Positions 1-7,779 are shown, numbered from the stretch's first letter. The stretch: 64,000 nt of DNA from Megasphaera sp. AM44-1BH (GCF_003467125.1 NZ_QSFA01000011.1:34004-98003); one strand, 5' to 3'. Translations and numbers: made by a program. The notes: generated by a model from the sequence alone, not told the origin.

Positions 1-1
1 G

Positions 2-571
2 GATATCCTGACGGAATTGTGCGGGAAATTCTGGATTAAATCTGATACGCATACATTTGAAAACGGTATCCATGAAATGCAATTGGAAATCGAGTTCGAA
101 AACATTATGAACAAAGAAGAAAAGCCGAAAGAGATACAGACGAAGACAGGCCGCACATCGTCTGCGATTGGCAGTGCGAATTTGGCAGCGTCTGAAGGTG
201 TACAGGCCGGTTTTGCCGCCTGGGAAGGAGCTACCATGCCAGACGGGCCGAATGGCTGTGTCGAAGCGGCTACACGTATTGGCAGCTATTACAGTCCTTT
301 CCTGAAGCAGGAATGTGACAATGGTGTTGCCTCGGTCCCGACCTTGATGTCTGATGCCGGCGACGCCGTCATTCCTTTCGATGAATCGAACCTGGAAGTC
401 GGGGACTGTGTTGTGTTCGATGGTGATGCGCACGTGGTTGTCTATGCAGGGGACGGCACGTATGTAGGAAATAACTCCAGTGGGAATGGAGGTGCTGGAG
501 CTGTTGGTACTGGCGGTATCTATAATATTGGCATGACCCCGACGTCTATTATCAAGACGAGCCGGATGTAA
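2..571 (+). CDS. Phage tail hub protein (XkdQ-like) with C-terminal peptidase domain, 5' end outside window
   Basis: The reading frame is open to the window edge, so the protein begins upstream; the TTG at 17 is not a credible start. The N-terminal part visible (FWIKSDTHTFENGIHEM) resembles the end of XkdQ/YqbQ-type tail hub proteins. The remaining ~140 residues look like a CHAP or NlpC/P60-type cysteine peptidase: Cys in GCVEAATRIG (codon 257-259), His in DAHVVVYAGDG (codon 431-433) and a following Asn in VGNNSSG. Such a domain would cut peptidoglycan as the tail penetrates the wall. The enzyme assignment rests on the Cys-His-Asn order only; exact family is uncertain. Confidence 0.7.
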   Translation, partial: DILTELCGKFWIKSDTHTFENGIHEMQLEIEFENIMNKEEKPKEIQTKTGRTSSAIGSANLAASEGVQAGFAAWEGATMPDGPNGCVEAATRIGSYYSPFLKQECDNGVASVPTLMSDAGDAVIPFDESNLEVGDCVVFDGDAHVVVYAGDGTYVGNNSSGNGGAGAVGTGGIYNIGMTPTSIIKTSRM

Positions 572-583
572 GGAGATGATATT

Positions 584-982
584 ATGCCGGAACATATTCC
601 ATCTGCATCTCAATCAGCATCAGCCATTGTAGATATCATGCATACAGTAGCCCGGGGCGAACTGCCAAGAGGCGCCCAGGTCGGCATCGTCGAAGCCCCG
701 CCTCCTGATATCGTTGTCCGGATGAATAATATACCATTGACGAAGAAGGACCTGTATATTTCAAGGTATCTGATGCCGGATTATACCCGTCATATGGTCG
801 GGCAGACCAGTAACCGGGCTGGTGGTTCCGGAGACGCAGCGTATGAAAGTCATAACCATCCCATCGATAACGATGAGACGTGGACGGATACACTGAAACC
901 GGGGACGCTGGTCCTCCTGATACCAATTTACGGCCAGAATGAGCAATTATACTGGCTGGCAGACAGTGGGGTGAAGTTATGA
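584..982 (+). CDS. DUF2577 phage tail protein (XkdR-like)
   Basis: This 132-residue protein has the length, position and pattern of the DUF2577 family, called XkdR in Bacillus PBSX: an N-terminal helix, a short strand region around PPDIVVRMNNIPLTKKDLYIS, and a C-terminal strand LKPGTLVLLIPI. It sits 12 bases after the hub gene with an AGGAGAT ribosome binding site, and its stop overlaps the start of the next gene by four bases (ATGA). The family belongs to the baseplate or tail-hub assembly of contractile phages, but its precise role is not established. Assignment rests on both sequence pattern and gene order. Confidence 0.72.
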   Translation: MPEHIPSASQSASAIVDIMHTVARGELPRGAQVGIVEAPPPDIVVRMNNIPLTKKDLYISRYLMPDYTRHMVGQTSNRAGGSGDAAYESHNHPIDNDETWTDTLKPGTLVLLIPIYGQNEQLYWLADSGVKL

Positions 983-1404
983 GTGCAGAATACCCCTTTA
1001 CTGGGGCTGTATCGGTCAATACTTATACGTCAGATCTGCCAGTCCCTAAGGAATATGCCTGGGACTTCGATAAGGACTGTTTTTTGTATGACAAAATAGG
1101 CAGGCACGTCGTCGTTGAAAAGGACGAGGCCATCAAGGTATGGATCTACAAAGCCCTCAGCACGGAGCGTTTCCGCTACCTGGCATACAGCTGGCAGTAT
1201 GGCATTGAACTCAGGCCGTTCATAGGCAAGGTCATGGGGGTACAGCAGAGATACAGTGAAATCAAACGGATTATCATTGAATGCCTGATGGTAAATCCGT
1301 ACATCAGGAGTATTGACAATGTAGATATATCACATGATGGAGACAAAGTTTCTATTGCTATTACGATTACGACGATTTATGGGGAGGTGAGCGTCGATGT
1401 ATGA
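979..1404 (+). CDS. DUF2634 baseplate protein (XkdS/gp25-like)
   Basis: A 141-residue protein whose N-terminal EYAWDFDKDCFLYDKIGRHVVVEKDEAIKVWIYKALST region and later YGIELRPFIGK stretch match the DUF2634/gp25 style, a small baseplate wedge protein. In T4 and Mu the relatives connect the baseplate to the sheath-proximal wedge, which implies a contractile tail. It overlaps the gene before by four bases and the baseplate J gene after by eight bases, consistent with coupled translation of baseplate parts. Confidence 0.75.
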   Translation: MSAEYPFTGAVSVNTYTSDLPVPKEYAWDFDKDCFLYDKIGRHVVVEKDEAIKVWIYKALSTERFRYLAYSWQYGIELRPFIGKVMGVQQRYSEIKRIIIECLMVNPYIRSIDNVDISHDGDKVSIAITITTIYGEVSVDV

Positions 1405-2428
1405 AGCCAGAGAGCAGGATGAGATTTTAAAAGAACTGCAGGAAAACTCGAGTTCAACTGTATCGAGTTTTGAAGGCACCTTTACGTATGATTCGTTTGC
1501 TGCCAATAGTATCGAGTTCGCCAAACAGGAAGTTGAACGGGAACAAGCCTATAAAGCCATGTTTGCCCGGACCAGCTGGGGCGAATACCTTGAAATGAGG
1601 GCGGAGGAACATGGCATTTTCCGGCGACAGGCCGTCAAGGCCAAAGGAACGGCCACGGTATCCGGCAATGGGACTGTGCCACAAGGAAGTGTATTCCAGA
1701 CGGCCACAGGTGTTGCTTTCTACACGACGAAAGCCGTCACAATTACCCGGTCCGGTGATGTACCTATTGAGTGCAGTACTGCGGGGGCAACTGGAAATGT
1801 AAAAGCTGGTACGATTACCGTCATCCCTATGTCTATCCCAGGTATCAGCTCCGTGACGAATGCCGACGCTACCTATGACGGATTTGATGAAGAGGACGAC
1901 GCCACCTTATACAACCGGTTGATTTTTAAAGTACGGCAACCAGCTACTTCCGGGAATGTGAATGATTATATCGAGTGGGCGACATCTATAGCTGGTGTTG
2001 GTCATGTGACAGTCGTTCCACTCTGGAACGGTAACGGCACGGTAAAAGTCATCATTACAGACTCTAGCGGAAATCCGGCGTCATCGAATCTGTTGACACA
2101 AGTGGCCACCGCTATTGAAGCAAAACACCCTATCGGGGCTACAGTGTCTGTGGTCGCGCCGGCTATTTTAGAATTGCATATTGCGCTGACACCTACTGAG
2201 GGCAAAGGCGATGCCAACGCTATCAAAACGCTGTTGAACAATTACTTCGCGTCAAAAAATTTCGGTGGCGAGAAAGTTTCTTATGCGGTTGTAGGTAAAA
2301 TGATTATCGACGATGAATCGACAAATGTCACAGATTATGATTCTCTCACTATCAACGGCGATACGAAAAACATTTCCTTAACAGACAAGCAGATACCGAA
2401 AGTAACGGAGGTGGTGCTGAATGGCTGA
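1397..2428 (+). CDS. Baseplate J-like protein (XkdT-like)
   Basis: At 343 residues this has the usual size of the baseplate J family (Mu gp47, P2 gpJ, PBSX XkdT). The region around residues 75-160, with a beta-rich GTATVSGNGTVPQGSVFQT and a later GATGNVKAGTI, is the family's typical core, followed by the DDATLYNRLIFKVRQPATSGNVNDYIEWATSI helix. The product forms the wedge of the baseplate of contractile tails. Start ATG at 1397 is preceded by GGGGAGGTGAG. The gene overlaps both neighbours by eight bases. Confidence 0.88.
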   Translation: MYEAREQDEILKELQENSSSTVSSFEGTFTYDSFAANSIEFAKQEVEREQAYKAMFARTSWGEYLEMRAEEHGIFRRQAVKAKGTATVSGNGTVPQGSVFQTATGVAFYTTKAVTITRSGDVPIECSTAGATGNVKAGTITVIPMSIPGISSVTNADATYDGFDEEDDATLYNRLIFKVRQPATSGNVNDYIEWATSIAGVGHVTVVPLWNGNGTVKVIITDSSGNPASSNLLTQVATAIEAKHPIGATVSVVAPAILELHIALTPTEGKGDANAIKTLLNNYFASKNFGGEKVSYAVVGKMIIDDESTNVTDYDSLTINGDTKNISLTDKQIPKVTEVVLNG

Positions 2429-3071
2429 TACTCCGGATTTTCAATTCTTACGGAATACAAAGGTTGACTTAAGCCGATATCTTCCGGCCTTCCTGTTCCG
2501 CGATGCCGTTTTTTCCAATACGTTGAATACCTTATCCTATGAGCATGAATTGCAACGGCTGACACTAACAGACGCTGCCAAGCAGGCATTTGTCCAGACC
2601 GCAACCTGGGGTCTGGATGACTGGGAAGAATTTGTAGGACTAGAACATGCCCAGGTAGATACAGTACAGACTAGAAGAAATAAGATCCTGATGAAGCTGA
2701 CAGGCGTTGAGTCTGTGACGGTACCATTTCTTGAGGCTCTTATTAATCAATATATCGATGATAAAAGCGGCACCGTAACAGACCATCCTGAAACGTATAG
2801 CGCAGATTTCAACATCCCGCTTGTTGATAAAGCGAGTCTGCTTGGTATTGCCAAAGACGTGCGTACATATATTCCAGCTCATATCGGACAGGTGTATAAA
2901 GCGCACGCAGATACAAACGTAGAGAACCACATTGCCTTGCTGAAATCCACGGTAAAAACCATTGATGTTTATCCAGCAGCCATCGAAAAAATCGCCCCAG
3001 AATCGACATTCTACGTTGCTATGGCGATGACAACGACAGAAAGACTTACTTTGTATATAGGAGGTATTTGA
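2421..3071 (+). CDS. DUF2313 phage tail protein (XkdU/YmfQ-like)
   Basis: This 216-residue protein begins with a region LSRYLPAFLFRDAVFSNTLNTLSYEHELQRL, then WGLDDWEEFVGL and TRRNKILMKLTGV, the helical pattern of DUF2313 (Mu gp48, PBSX XkdU), a baseplate component located between baseplate J and the tail fibres. Its TGA stop shares one base with the ATG of the next gene. Position alone strongly supports the call; sequence pattern agrees. Confidence 0.78.
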   Translation: MADTPDFQFLRNTKVDLSRYLPAFLFRDAVFSNTLNTLSYEHELQRLTLTDAAKQAFVQTATWGLDDWEEFVGLEHAQVDTVQTRRNKILMKLTGVESVTVPFLEALINQYIDDKSGTVTDHPETYSADFNIPLVDKASLLGIAKDVRTYIPAHIGQVYKAHADTNVENHIALLKSTVKTIDVYPAAIEKIAPESTFYVAMAMTTTERLTLYIGGI

Positions 3072-4033
3072 TGGCAACTTACAACCAATTTGTAGTGACA
3101 GATGCCGGGCGCGCCCTGCTGGCTAAAGCGGTCGCGAATAAAGGCACGTTCACGGTATCGTCTATCAAGACGAGCTCACATACGTATACGCAGAGCGCGA
3201 TTGCAGCGCTCACATCGCTCGACGATATAAGACAGAGCTTCCCACTGGCATCAGCCACTACAGTAGACAGTACAACTATCAAACTCGAATTCAATGTTAC
3301 CAATGTCGGCCTGTCCGCGTCGTATACGCTGGCCACGCTAGGCGTCTACGCGACGTACAATAACTCCGAGACGCTTTTTGCCGTCAGCACGGCGAATAAC
3401 CCTGACGTGATGAATGCCGAGCAGGCAGGCGCGCTGGTACGCAATATCTTGACCACGGTCTACATCAAGACCTCGAATGCATCGAGTATCAGCATCGCCG
3501 TCGCAATGGACACGTACGTTACAAAAGCGATGCTCGACGCCGCAGAGACAAAAGCCCTGGATCGCGCACACCCGATTGGCAGCGTTTATTTGAATATCGG
3601 TGGTACAGATCCCGCAACGGCTTTTGGCGGCACCTGGAAGAAAATTGAAGGGTCGTACCTGCTGGCGTCGGGAAGCTATGCCGGAAAGACGCTTACAGCT
3701 GGCAAGACGGTCGGCGAGGAAATGCATAATATTACTATCACAGAGATGCCAATGCATAGCCACGGAGGCACGACAGATACGGGTGGTAAGCATAGACACT
3801 GGACGAATGGCGCGCTACCGCGCGATTTACAATGGGATGCGTGTGAAGGAAATGATAACGAGCCGGCAATAGGCTACGGCGACGGTTGCTGGCGGGGCCA
3901 TCGAGTGGATGGCCATACGTCTTCGGACGGCGACCACACACACGAATTCACAACAAACGACGCAGGCGGCGGCGCGGGGATGTTGATTATGCCGCTCGCC
4001 ACCGTCGTTGATGCATGGTATCGCACAGCATGA
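3071..4033 (+). CDS. Phage tail fibre protein with collar-type tip domain
   Basis: The ATG at 3071 is chosen over an in-frame TTG one codon earlier because AGGAGG at 3059-3064 is six bases away. The N-terminal ~150 residues (MATYNQFVVTDAGRALLAKA onward) form a tail-fibre attachment domain. From about residue 172 (HPIGSVYLNIGGTDPATAFGGTW) the protein has the phage collar/tip signature, followed by histidine-rich EMPMHSHGG and GDHTHEF, which in such tips often bind metal. It would form the host-recognising fibre. Its N-terminal domain appears paralogous to that of the next gene. Confidence 0.8.
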   Translation: MATYNQFVVTDAGRALLAKAVANKGTFTVSSIKTSSHTYTQSAIAALTSLDDIRQSFPLASATTVDSTTIKLEFNVTNVGLSASYTLATLGVYATYNNSETLFAVSTANNPDVMNAEQAGALVRNILTTVYIKTSNASSISIAVAMDTYVTKAMLDAAETKALDRAHPIGSVYLNIGGTDPATAFGGTWKKIEGSYLLASGSYAGKTLTAGKTVGEEMHNITITEMPMHSHGGTTDTGGKHRHWTNGALPRDLQWDACEGNDNEPAIGYGDGCWRGHRVDGHTSSDGDHTHEFTTNDAGGGAGMLIMPLATVVDAWYRTA

Positions 4034-4047
4034 GGAGGTGAAACAGC

Positions 4048-4869
4048 ATGTCAAATTTTTCGAGTGGCTACGCGCTGACGAATGCCGGAGCAAAGCTCAT
4101 GGCAGATGTCGAAGCTGGCAAGCTCACGCTCAAGCTGACAAAGATGCAGCTCGGCAGCGGGCTGGCAAATACCGTCGATGATTATGCCGCACGATCGGCG
4201 CTCTTTGCACCGCAGAATACGATGGTCATCACGAGCATCACGACAGAGGACGTCGGCGATGTGCGCACGTGCTTACTCACTGCATCCCTGACAAGCGAAG
4301 CAGTAAACTCTGGCTATGAAGCGACAGAGCTAGGCGTTTTCGCGCAAGACAGTACTGACAAAGAAATCCTTTACGGGGTTTGCTATGACAGCATGCCTGG
4401 CTACATTGCATGTAAGACTGACGGTAATAATGTACAGATGGTTTTCCATGTGCGCATCGTCACGACGAGTAAAGCAATTGTCGAATTGGTACTACCAAAG
4501 ACCGCCGAAGAGCTTGTTGCGCTGACACAGGAAAATTCCGCCAAAGCCATTGACTTCGCTACCGCTGCGGCAAAAAGCGCAGCTGATGCATCTACAAGCG
4601 ATAGCTACGCTCAGGCCGCGATGAGTAGTGCGGCAGATTATGCCAGCAAAGCAAAAAGCAGCGCTACAGACGCAGCCTTGAGTGCCACCACCGCATCTAA
4701 TCAGGCCGCCGCGGCTGCCGCATCGCATTCCGCGATAGCTGACGTGCAGGTCAGCGTAGAAAGGATGTATCGCGCCATGCGCTACGACATCGTAGGACCG
4801 CCGCCGGAGTACATGACGATTGCGAATTTCATTGTCGGCGCAGGCCCGGCGGCCATGGCATCGAGATAA
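4048..4869 (+). CDS. Phage tail fibre N-terminal domain protein with alanine-rich coiled coil
   Basis: A 273-residue protein. Residues 1-155 (SSGYALTNAGAKLMADVEAG..., then GYEATELGVFAQD) have the tail-fibre N-terminal domain pattern and resemble the preceding fibre protein. Residues ~160-235 are rich in Ala, Ser and Lys with a coiled-coil look (KSAADASTSDSYAQAAMSSA). The C-terminal stretch GPPPEYMTIANFIVGAGPAAM is short and carries no obvious receptor domain, so it may be an adaptor to which a separate tip binds. Ribosome binding site AGGAGG lies just upstream of the ATG at 4048. Confidence 0.72.
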   Translation: MSNFSSGYALTNAGAKLMADVEAGKLTLKLTKMQLGSGLANTVDDYAARSALFAPQNTMVITSITTEDVGDVRTCLLTASLTSEAVNSGYEATELGVFAQDSTDKEILYGVCYDSMPGYIACKTDGNNVQMVFHVRIVTTSKAIVELVLPKTAEELVALTQENSAKAIDFATAAAKSAADASTSDSYAQAAMSSAADYASKAKSSATDAALSATTASNQAAAAAASHSAIADVQVSVERMYRAMRYDIVGPPPEYMTIANFIVGAGPAAMASR

Positions 4870-4884
4870 AGGAGGTGAGGACAC

Positions 4885-5307
4885 ATGGCAGATACAACAA
4901 CGGAAGGAACCGGCGGCTACTCTCGCATACAGCACTCCATCGCAACCGCAGCAGAATGGGAGAAATACAACCCGGCCATACGCCCGGGCGAATTGCTCTT
5001 TGTCAAAAAGCCCGACGGAAAGACAAGCGTCAAAGTAAACACCGGAGACAGCGACGCCCGATATGAGGACATCGACACTGTGTGGGACCAGGGTGTAGCA
5101 GAGCAGCTACAAACCAACCTGGCTGACACAAAAGCGGCATCCAGCGCGGCAGTAGACGCAAAGAACGCGGCCCAGACATACGCCCAGCAAGCGGAAGCGA
5201 CAGCGAATGCTATCAAAGAAAAGGAGATTCTGGCCATCACGGACAGCGTGAGTCTAGCAATTAACACCGAGGATGGCGGCCTGGATCTCGTCATTACGAC
5301 ACAGTAA
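4885..5307 (+). CDS. Phage protein with Mtd-N-like head and alanine-rich coiled coil
   Basis: This 140-residue protein starts with a segment IQHSIATAAEWEKYNPAIRPGELLFVKKPDGK that resembles the N-terminal module of phage receptor proteins such as Mtd of Bordetella phage BPP-1 (pattern aaeW..yNP....GEl). A coiled coil (TKAASSAAVDAKNAAQTYAQ) follows, then a short strand-rich end. It is likely a fibre connector lying between the fibre genes and the putative DGR target. Start at 4885 is set by GGAGGTGAGG upstream. The resemblance to Mtd-N is by eye only. Confidence 0.6.
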   Translation: MADTTTEGTGGYSRIQHSIATAAEWEKYNPAIRPGELLFVKKPDGKTSVKVNTGDSDARYEDIDTVWDQGVAEQLQTNLADTKAASSAAVDAKNAAQTYAQQAEATANAIKEKEILAITDSVSLAINTEDGGLDLVITTQ

Positions 5308-5319
5308 GGAGGATGAAAC

Positions 5320-6543
5320 ATGGCAACAGATATTGTAAATTTTCCGCGGCGCGAAGACTACACGCGCATCGCCGCGGCCATTGAATCACAAAACGATATT
5401 TTTAGGAATCATTTTAAAACAGCTGGAGAATCGGCAGTAAGGTCATGGGAGGGATTCCGCAACCTTTGCCGTGCCGGCGGCATCCGCACATACTACAGTG
5501 TAGGCGACCAGCTCCAATGCAAAAAAGGAGACACGACATTAACATGGGATATCGTGCATATCGGCGATGTCGAAGAGACGGGCGGCAACTACGTCATCTT
5601 GCAGACGCACGACTGCTTGCCAATGGACACAATGGAGTTTGACTCGCGTGAGGCGATTTTCTGCACGAAGACAGAACTTCCGGCAGGCACGTACCATTTT
5701 ACGACGTCCACGTCCGGCATTACGGACCCGAATTGGACAGACTCTAGCAAATCTGGCTGGACAAAGAGCTGGCAGTTTACGACGACAAAAGCTGTGCCAG
5801 CTGGCGGCCAAATCAATTTTGCAAAAGGGATGGACTGGAATACGAGCCTTGCTCCGCTCGGCATCGCGACATACTCGACGCCGGCGGACACGACAGCGCT
5901 TGAGACGGTCACGCTTACAGAGGGCACCAATGGCACAGACCTTGCGACACTTGGCACGGTCAATCATGCGCAGCGCGTCTGCTATGGCTACAACCGCTGG
6001 AGCCAGTCTGGACTCAGACAATGGCTCAACAGCAAAGCAGGCGCGGGTGCATGGTGGAGCCCGCGCAATGATTTTGACCGACCTGAGCATTATGCGACAT
6101 GGGCGGGCTTTATGAATGACCTCGATGCCGATTTCCTCGCCGTCGTCGCAAAGTCGAACCTCATCACGGACATCAATAAAATCAGTGACGCCGGCGGTCA
6201 CGAAACGACACAGGACTACTTCTTCTTGCCGGCGATGGTCAATCTCAATGGTGGCAATAACTTCTACTCTAATCCCGGCTCGGCCGTGCAGGACATCGAA
6301 GATACGGTCGTCTGGGATTACTACACGAAATTCCGCCGCGATGGCAAAACAGGAACAAATGCCGAACAAGACGATAACCGCCGCAAGTACAAACAGGGGA
6401 CCTCAACGGAATGGTCCTGGTGGGAACGGTCGCCGCACTGCGATCTTGCGTACTGCGTGCGCGTCACCGATGGCGGTCGCACCTGGTGGTTCAACAGCGC
6501 GTACAGCTGGAACGGCGTCGCCCCGGCTTGCCGCATCGAATAA
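5320..6543 (+). CDS. DUF6273-type fibre tip protein, putative DGR variable target
   Basis: A 407-residue protein with AAGGAGG upstream of ATG 5320. From about residue 60 it has the DUF6273 C-type-lectin-like layout: RVCYGYNRWSQSGLRQWLNS, then WAGFMNDLDADFLAVVAKS, then DYFFLPAMVNLNGGN. The last ~45 residues (EWSWWERSPH... to NGVAPACRIE) look like the variable region of diversity-generating retroelement targets, with a fixed WWERSP before and NGVAPAC after a stretch of mixed residues. Codons between 6436 and 6513 end in C in 16 of 26 cases, as expected if adenines of AAC codons in a template had been replaced. The product is presumably the receptor-binding tip of the tail. The target role is inferred from this pattern and from the avd and RT relics downstream. 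Confidence 0.8.
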   Translation: MATDIVNFPRREDYTRIAAAIESQNDIFRNHFKTAGESAVRSWEGFRNLCRAGGIRTYYSVGDQLQCKKGDTTLTWDIVHIGDVEETGGNYVILQTHDCLPMDTMEFDSREAIFCTKTELPAGTYHFTTSTSGITDPNWTDSSKSGWTKSWQFTTTKAVPAGGQINFAKGMDWNTSLAPLGIATYSTPADTTALETVTLTEGTNGTDLATLGTVNHAQRVCYGYNRWSQSGLRQWLNSKAGAGAWWSPRNDFDRPEHYATWAGFMNDLDADFLAVVAKSNLITDINKISDAGGHETTQDYFFLPAMVNLNGGNNFYSNPGSAVQDIEDTVVWDYYTKFRRDGKTGTNAEQDDNRRKYKQGTSTEWSWWERSPHCDLAYCVRVTDGGRTWWFNSAYSWNGVAPACRIE

Positions 6544-6550
6544 TCAATAA

Positions 6551-6574
6551 ATCCGCCGCCCCTCGGCGGCGGAT
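6551..6574. other. Perfect 10-bp hairpin just after the DGR target gene
   Basis: Bases 6551-6560 (ATCCGCCGCC) are the exact reverse complement of 6565-6574, with a four-base loop CCTC. It starts eight bases after the target stop codon. There is no T tract after it, so it is a poor rho-independent terminator. In phage DGRs such as BPP-1 a hairpin or cruciform of this size lies just behind the variable repeat and aids target recognition; this element fits that place and shape. Confidence 0.7.
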
Positions 6575-6592
6575 GGATAGAGGAGAAGAGAA

Positions 6593-7126
6593 ATGGCTAT
6601 ACCGAAATCAAAGCGCACGACCACGCCGCTCAGCGTGCTTGTCGAAGCCGATACACTCGCATGCTACACGATACTAATTTGCACCGACGAAAGACGCTTT
6701 CCAAAGCGCTACCGCTGGTGTCTGACACAGCAGATTATTGATGTAGCCGTGCAAGCAAAGATGCATATCGCAAAAGCGAACTCAGTCTACGTCAATGACC
6801 GCGAGAGCGCGACACTCCGGCGCACGTATCAGCAGAAAGCCGTTGCTGACATTGCGGCACTCAGCGCCGCGATGGATACCGCTTTCAAGCTTTTCAGTGG
6901 CTTGCGTCACATCGACACGACGAGCAAGCCGAAGAAACGCATCAATATTGCGACGTGGACGGCGCAGCTCGATAAAGTCAAATCACTGCTCCTCGCGTGG
7001 AAGAAATCAGATACCGATTACAACTGCACCCGAAGAAGTGCCGTGTCGTGCCTGTGTCACGCGGCTTCAAATGGCTCGGTTTCCGGATGCGCGTCAAGCC
7101 GTCTGGCAAGATACTCGTCACGCTGA
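6593..7126 (+). pseudogene. avd: avd-like DGR accessory gene, 3' end fused out of frame into RT remnant
   Basis: The frame is open for 177 residues from ATG 6593 (site AGGAGAAGAG). Residues 1-140 look like the Avd four-helix-bundle accessory protein of DGRs: RFPKRYRWCLTQQIIDVAVQ, a second basic helix with LRRTYQQKAVADIAALSAA, and an end pattern LDKVKSLLLAWKKS matching the usual family end. After about base 7012 the frame runs on through DNA that encodes reverse transcriptase in another frame, so the last ~37 residues are junk created by a deletion. Avd normally binds the reverse transcriptase and RNA during mutagenic homing. The Avd part may still fold, but has no partner here. Confidence 0.7.
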
Positions 7127-7323
7127 ATAAGGACAAAATCTATCACGAGCGCAGAAAGCTCAAGAAGATGGTCAAGCTCATCAAAGCTGGCAAGCTGCCA
7201 CGCGATACAGCCGAGGTAAGCCTGCGATGTTGGGCCGCTCATGCCGAGCATGGCAACAATTATAACGTCATCAAAAAGATGTATGAATATTATAGAAATC
7301 TATGGAGGGATGAAGATGTTTAA
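7012..7323 (+). pseudogene. C-terminal remnant of a DGR-type reverse transcriptase
   Basis: In the frame ending at TAA 7321-7323 about 100 residues read LQLHPKKCRVVPVSRGFKWLGF, then RRKLKKMVKLIKAGKL, then RCWAAHAEHGNNYNVIKKM. This is the typical end of phage and DGR-type reverse transcriptases: the K.....GfkfLGf motif after the catalytic core, a basic RRKL.KM helix and a W..Ha.hGN..... tail. The catalytic part with YxDD is missing; what stands before is avd sequence in a different frame. A deletion has therefore removed roughly two thirds of the RT gene and the avd-RT spacer. An ATG at 6997 lies in this frame but inside avd. Confidence 0.72.
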
Positions 7324-7495
7324 AGCAATCACAATGGAAGAGCGCTTACAGAAGGCGGAAACAACAAACCGAGCCCTGCGCTCTCAGCTCGATCAGAGCG
7401 TAGCACAAACGGCGTATGTCGCAATGATGAGCGGCGTAGACCTGCCGACAACAGAAACGACAAATATGGCGGAAGGAGGCGAAAACGATGAGTAA
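7316..7495 (+). CDS. Small phage protein of unknown function
   Basis: A 59-residue protein beginning MFKAITMEERLQKAETTNRA; ATG 7316 is preferred over ATG 7310 because GGAGGG at 7304-7309 has proper spacing only to 7316. It consists mainly of a charged helix followed by a polar tail, and overlaps the RT remnant by eight bases and XkdX by eight. Its place, just before XkdX, is that of small tail-assembly proteins of PBSX-like phages. I do not recognise a family. Confidence 0.6.
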   Translation: MFKAITMEERLQKAETTNRALRSQLDQSVAQTAYVAMMSGVDLPTTETTNMAEGGENDE

Positions 7496-7631
7496 ATGGT
7501 ACGCAAAAATCAAGGGCTGGTATGAAGCCGGATGGTGGACGAAAAAAATGGTCAAGAATGCAGTCGTGAAAGAAAAAATTACGGCTGACGAATATAAGAC
7601 GATTACGAGCGAAGACTATGTCGCTGATTGA
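7488..7631 (+). CDS. xkdX: XkdX family phage protein
   Basis: A 47-residue protein, MSKWYAKIKGWYEAGWWT followed by KKMVKNAVVKEKITADEYKTITSEDY. The WY....wY..GwwT..mV...V....IT..EY..IT..dY pattern is that of the XkdX family, small proteins always found behind the fibre genes of PBSX-like phages. Function is unknown. Site AAGGAGG lies before ATG 7488, and the gene overlaps its neighbours on both sides. Confidence 0.82.
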   Translation: MSKWYAKIKGWYEAGWWTKKMVKNAVVKEKITADEYKTITSEDYVAD

Positions 7632-7779
7632 AATTATTGACGTGCAGTGCGAAATCATCAAGATGCAGAGCAAACTAATAAAAAATATGGCCATTGAAAT
7701 TGGTCAGGAAAATATCTTTGCAGAAGAGATGAGCCGCATTAATGCACTGAAAGAAAGAATCGAGGCGCAGAATGAATGA
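7618..7779 (+). CDS. Small phage coiled-coil protein
   Basis: A 53-residue protein, MSLIEIIDVQCEIIKMQSKL followed by a run of helix-forming residues to ALKERIEAQNE. It overlaps XkdX by 14 bases and the XhlA-like gene by eight, so it is translated within the lysis and tail-end operon. The whole protein is predicted helix; no family recognised. Confidence 0.5.
   Translation: MSLIEIIDVQCEIIKMQSKLIKNMAIEIGQENIFAEEMSRINALKERIEAQNE

Noticed and set aside
6593..7126. Reading the 177-codon frame as one intact protein
   Set aside because: The last ~37 codons overlap, out of frame, DNA coding for a conserved reverse transcriptase tail, so the C-terminus is a deletion by-product.
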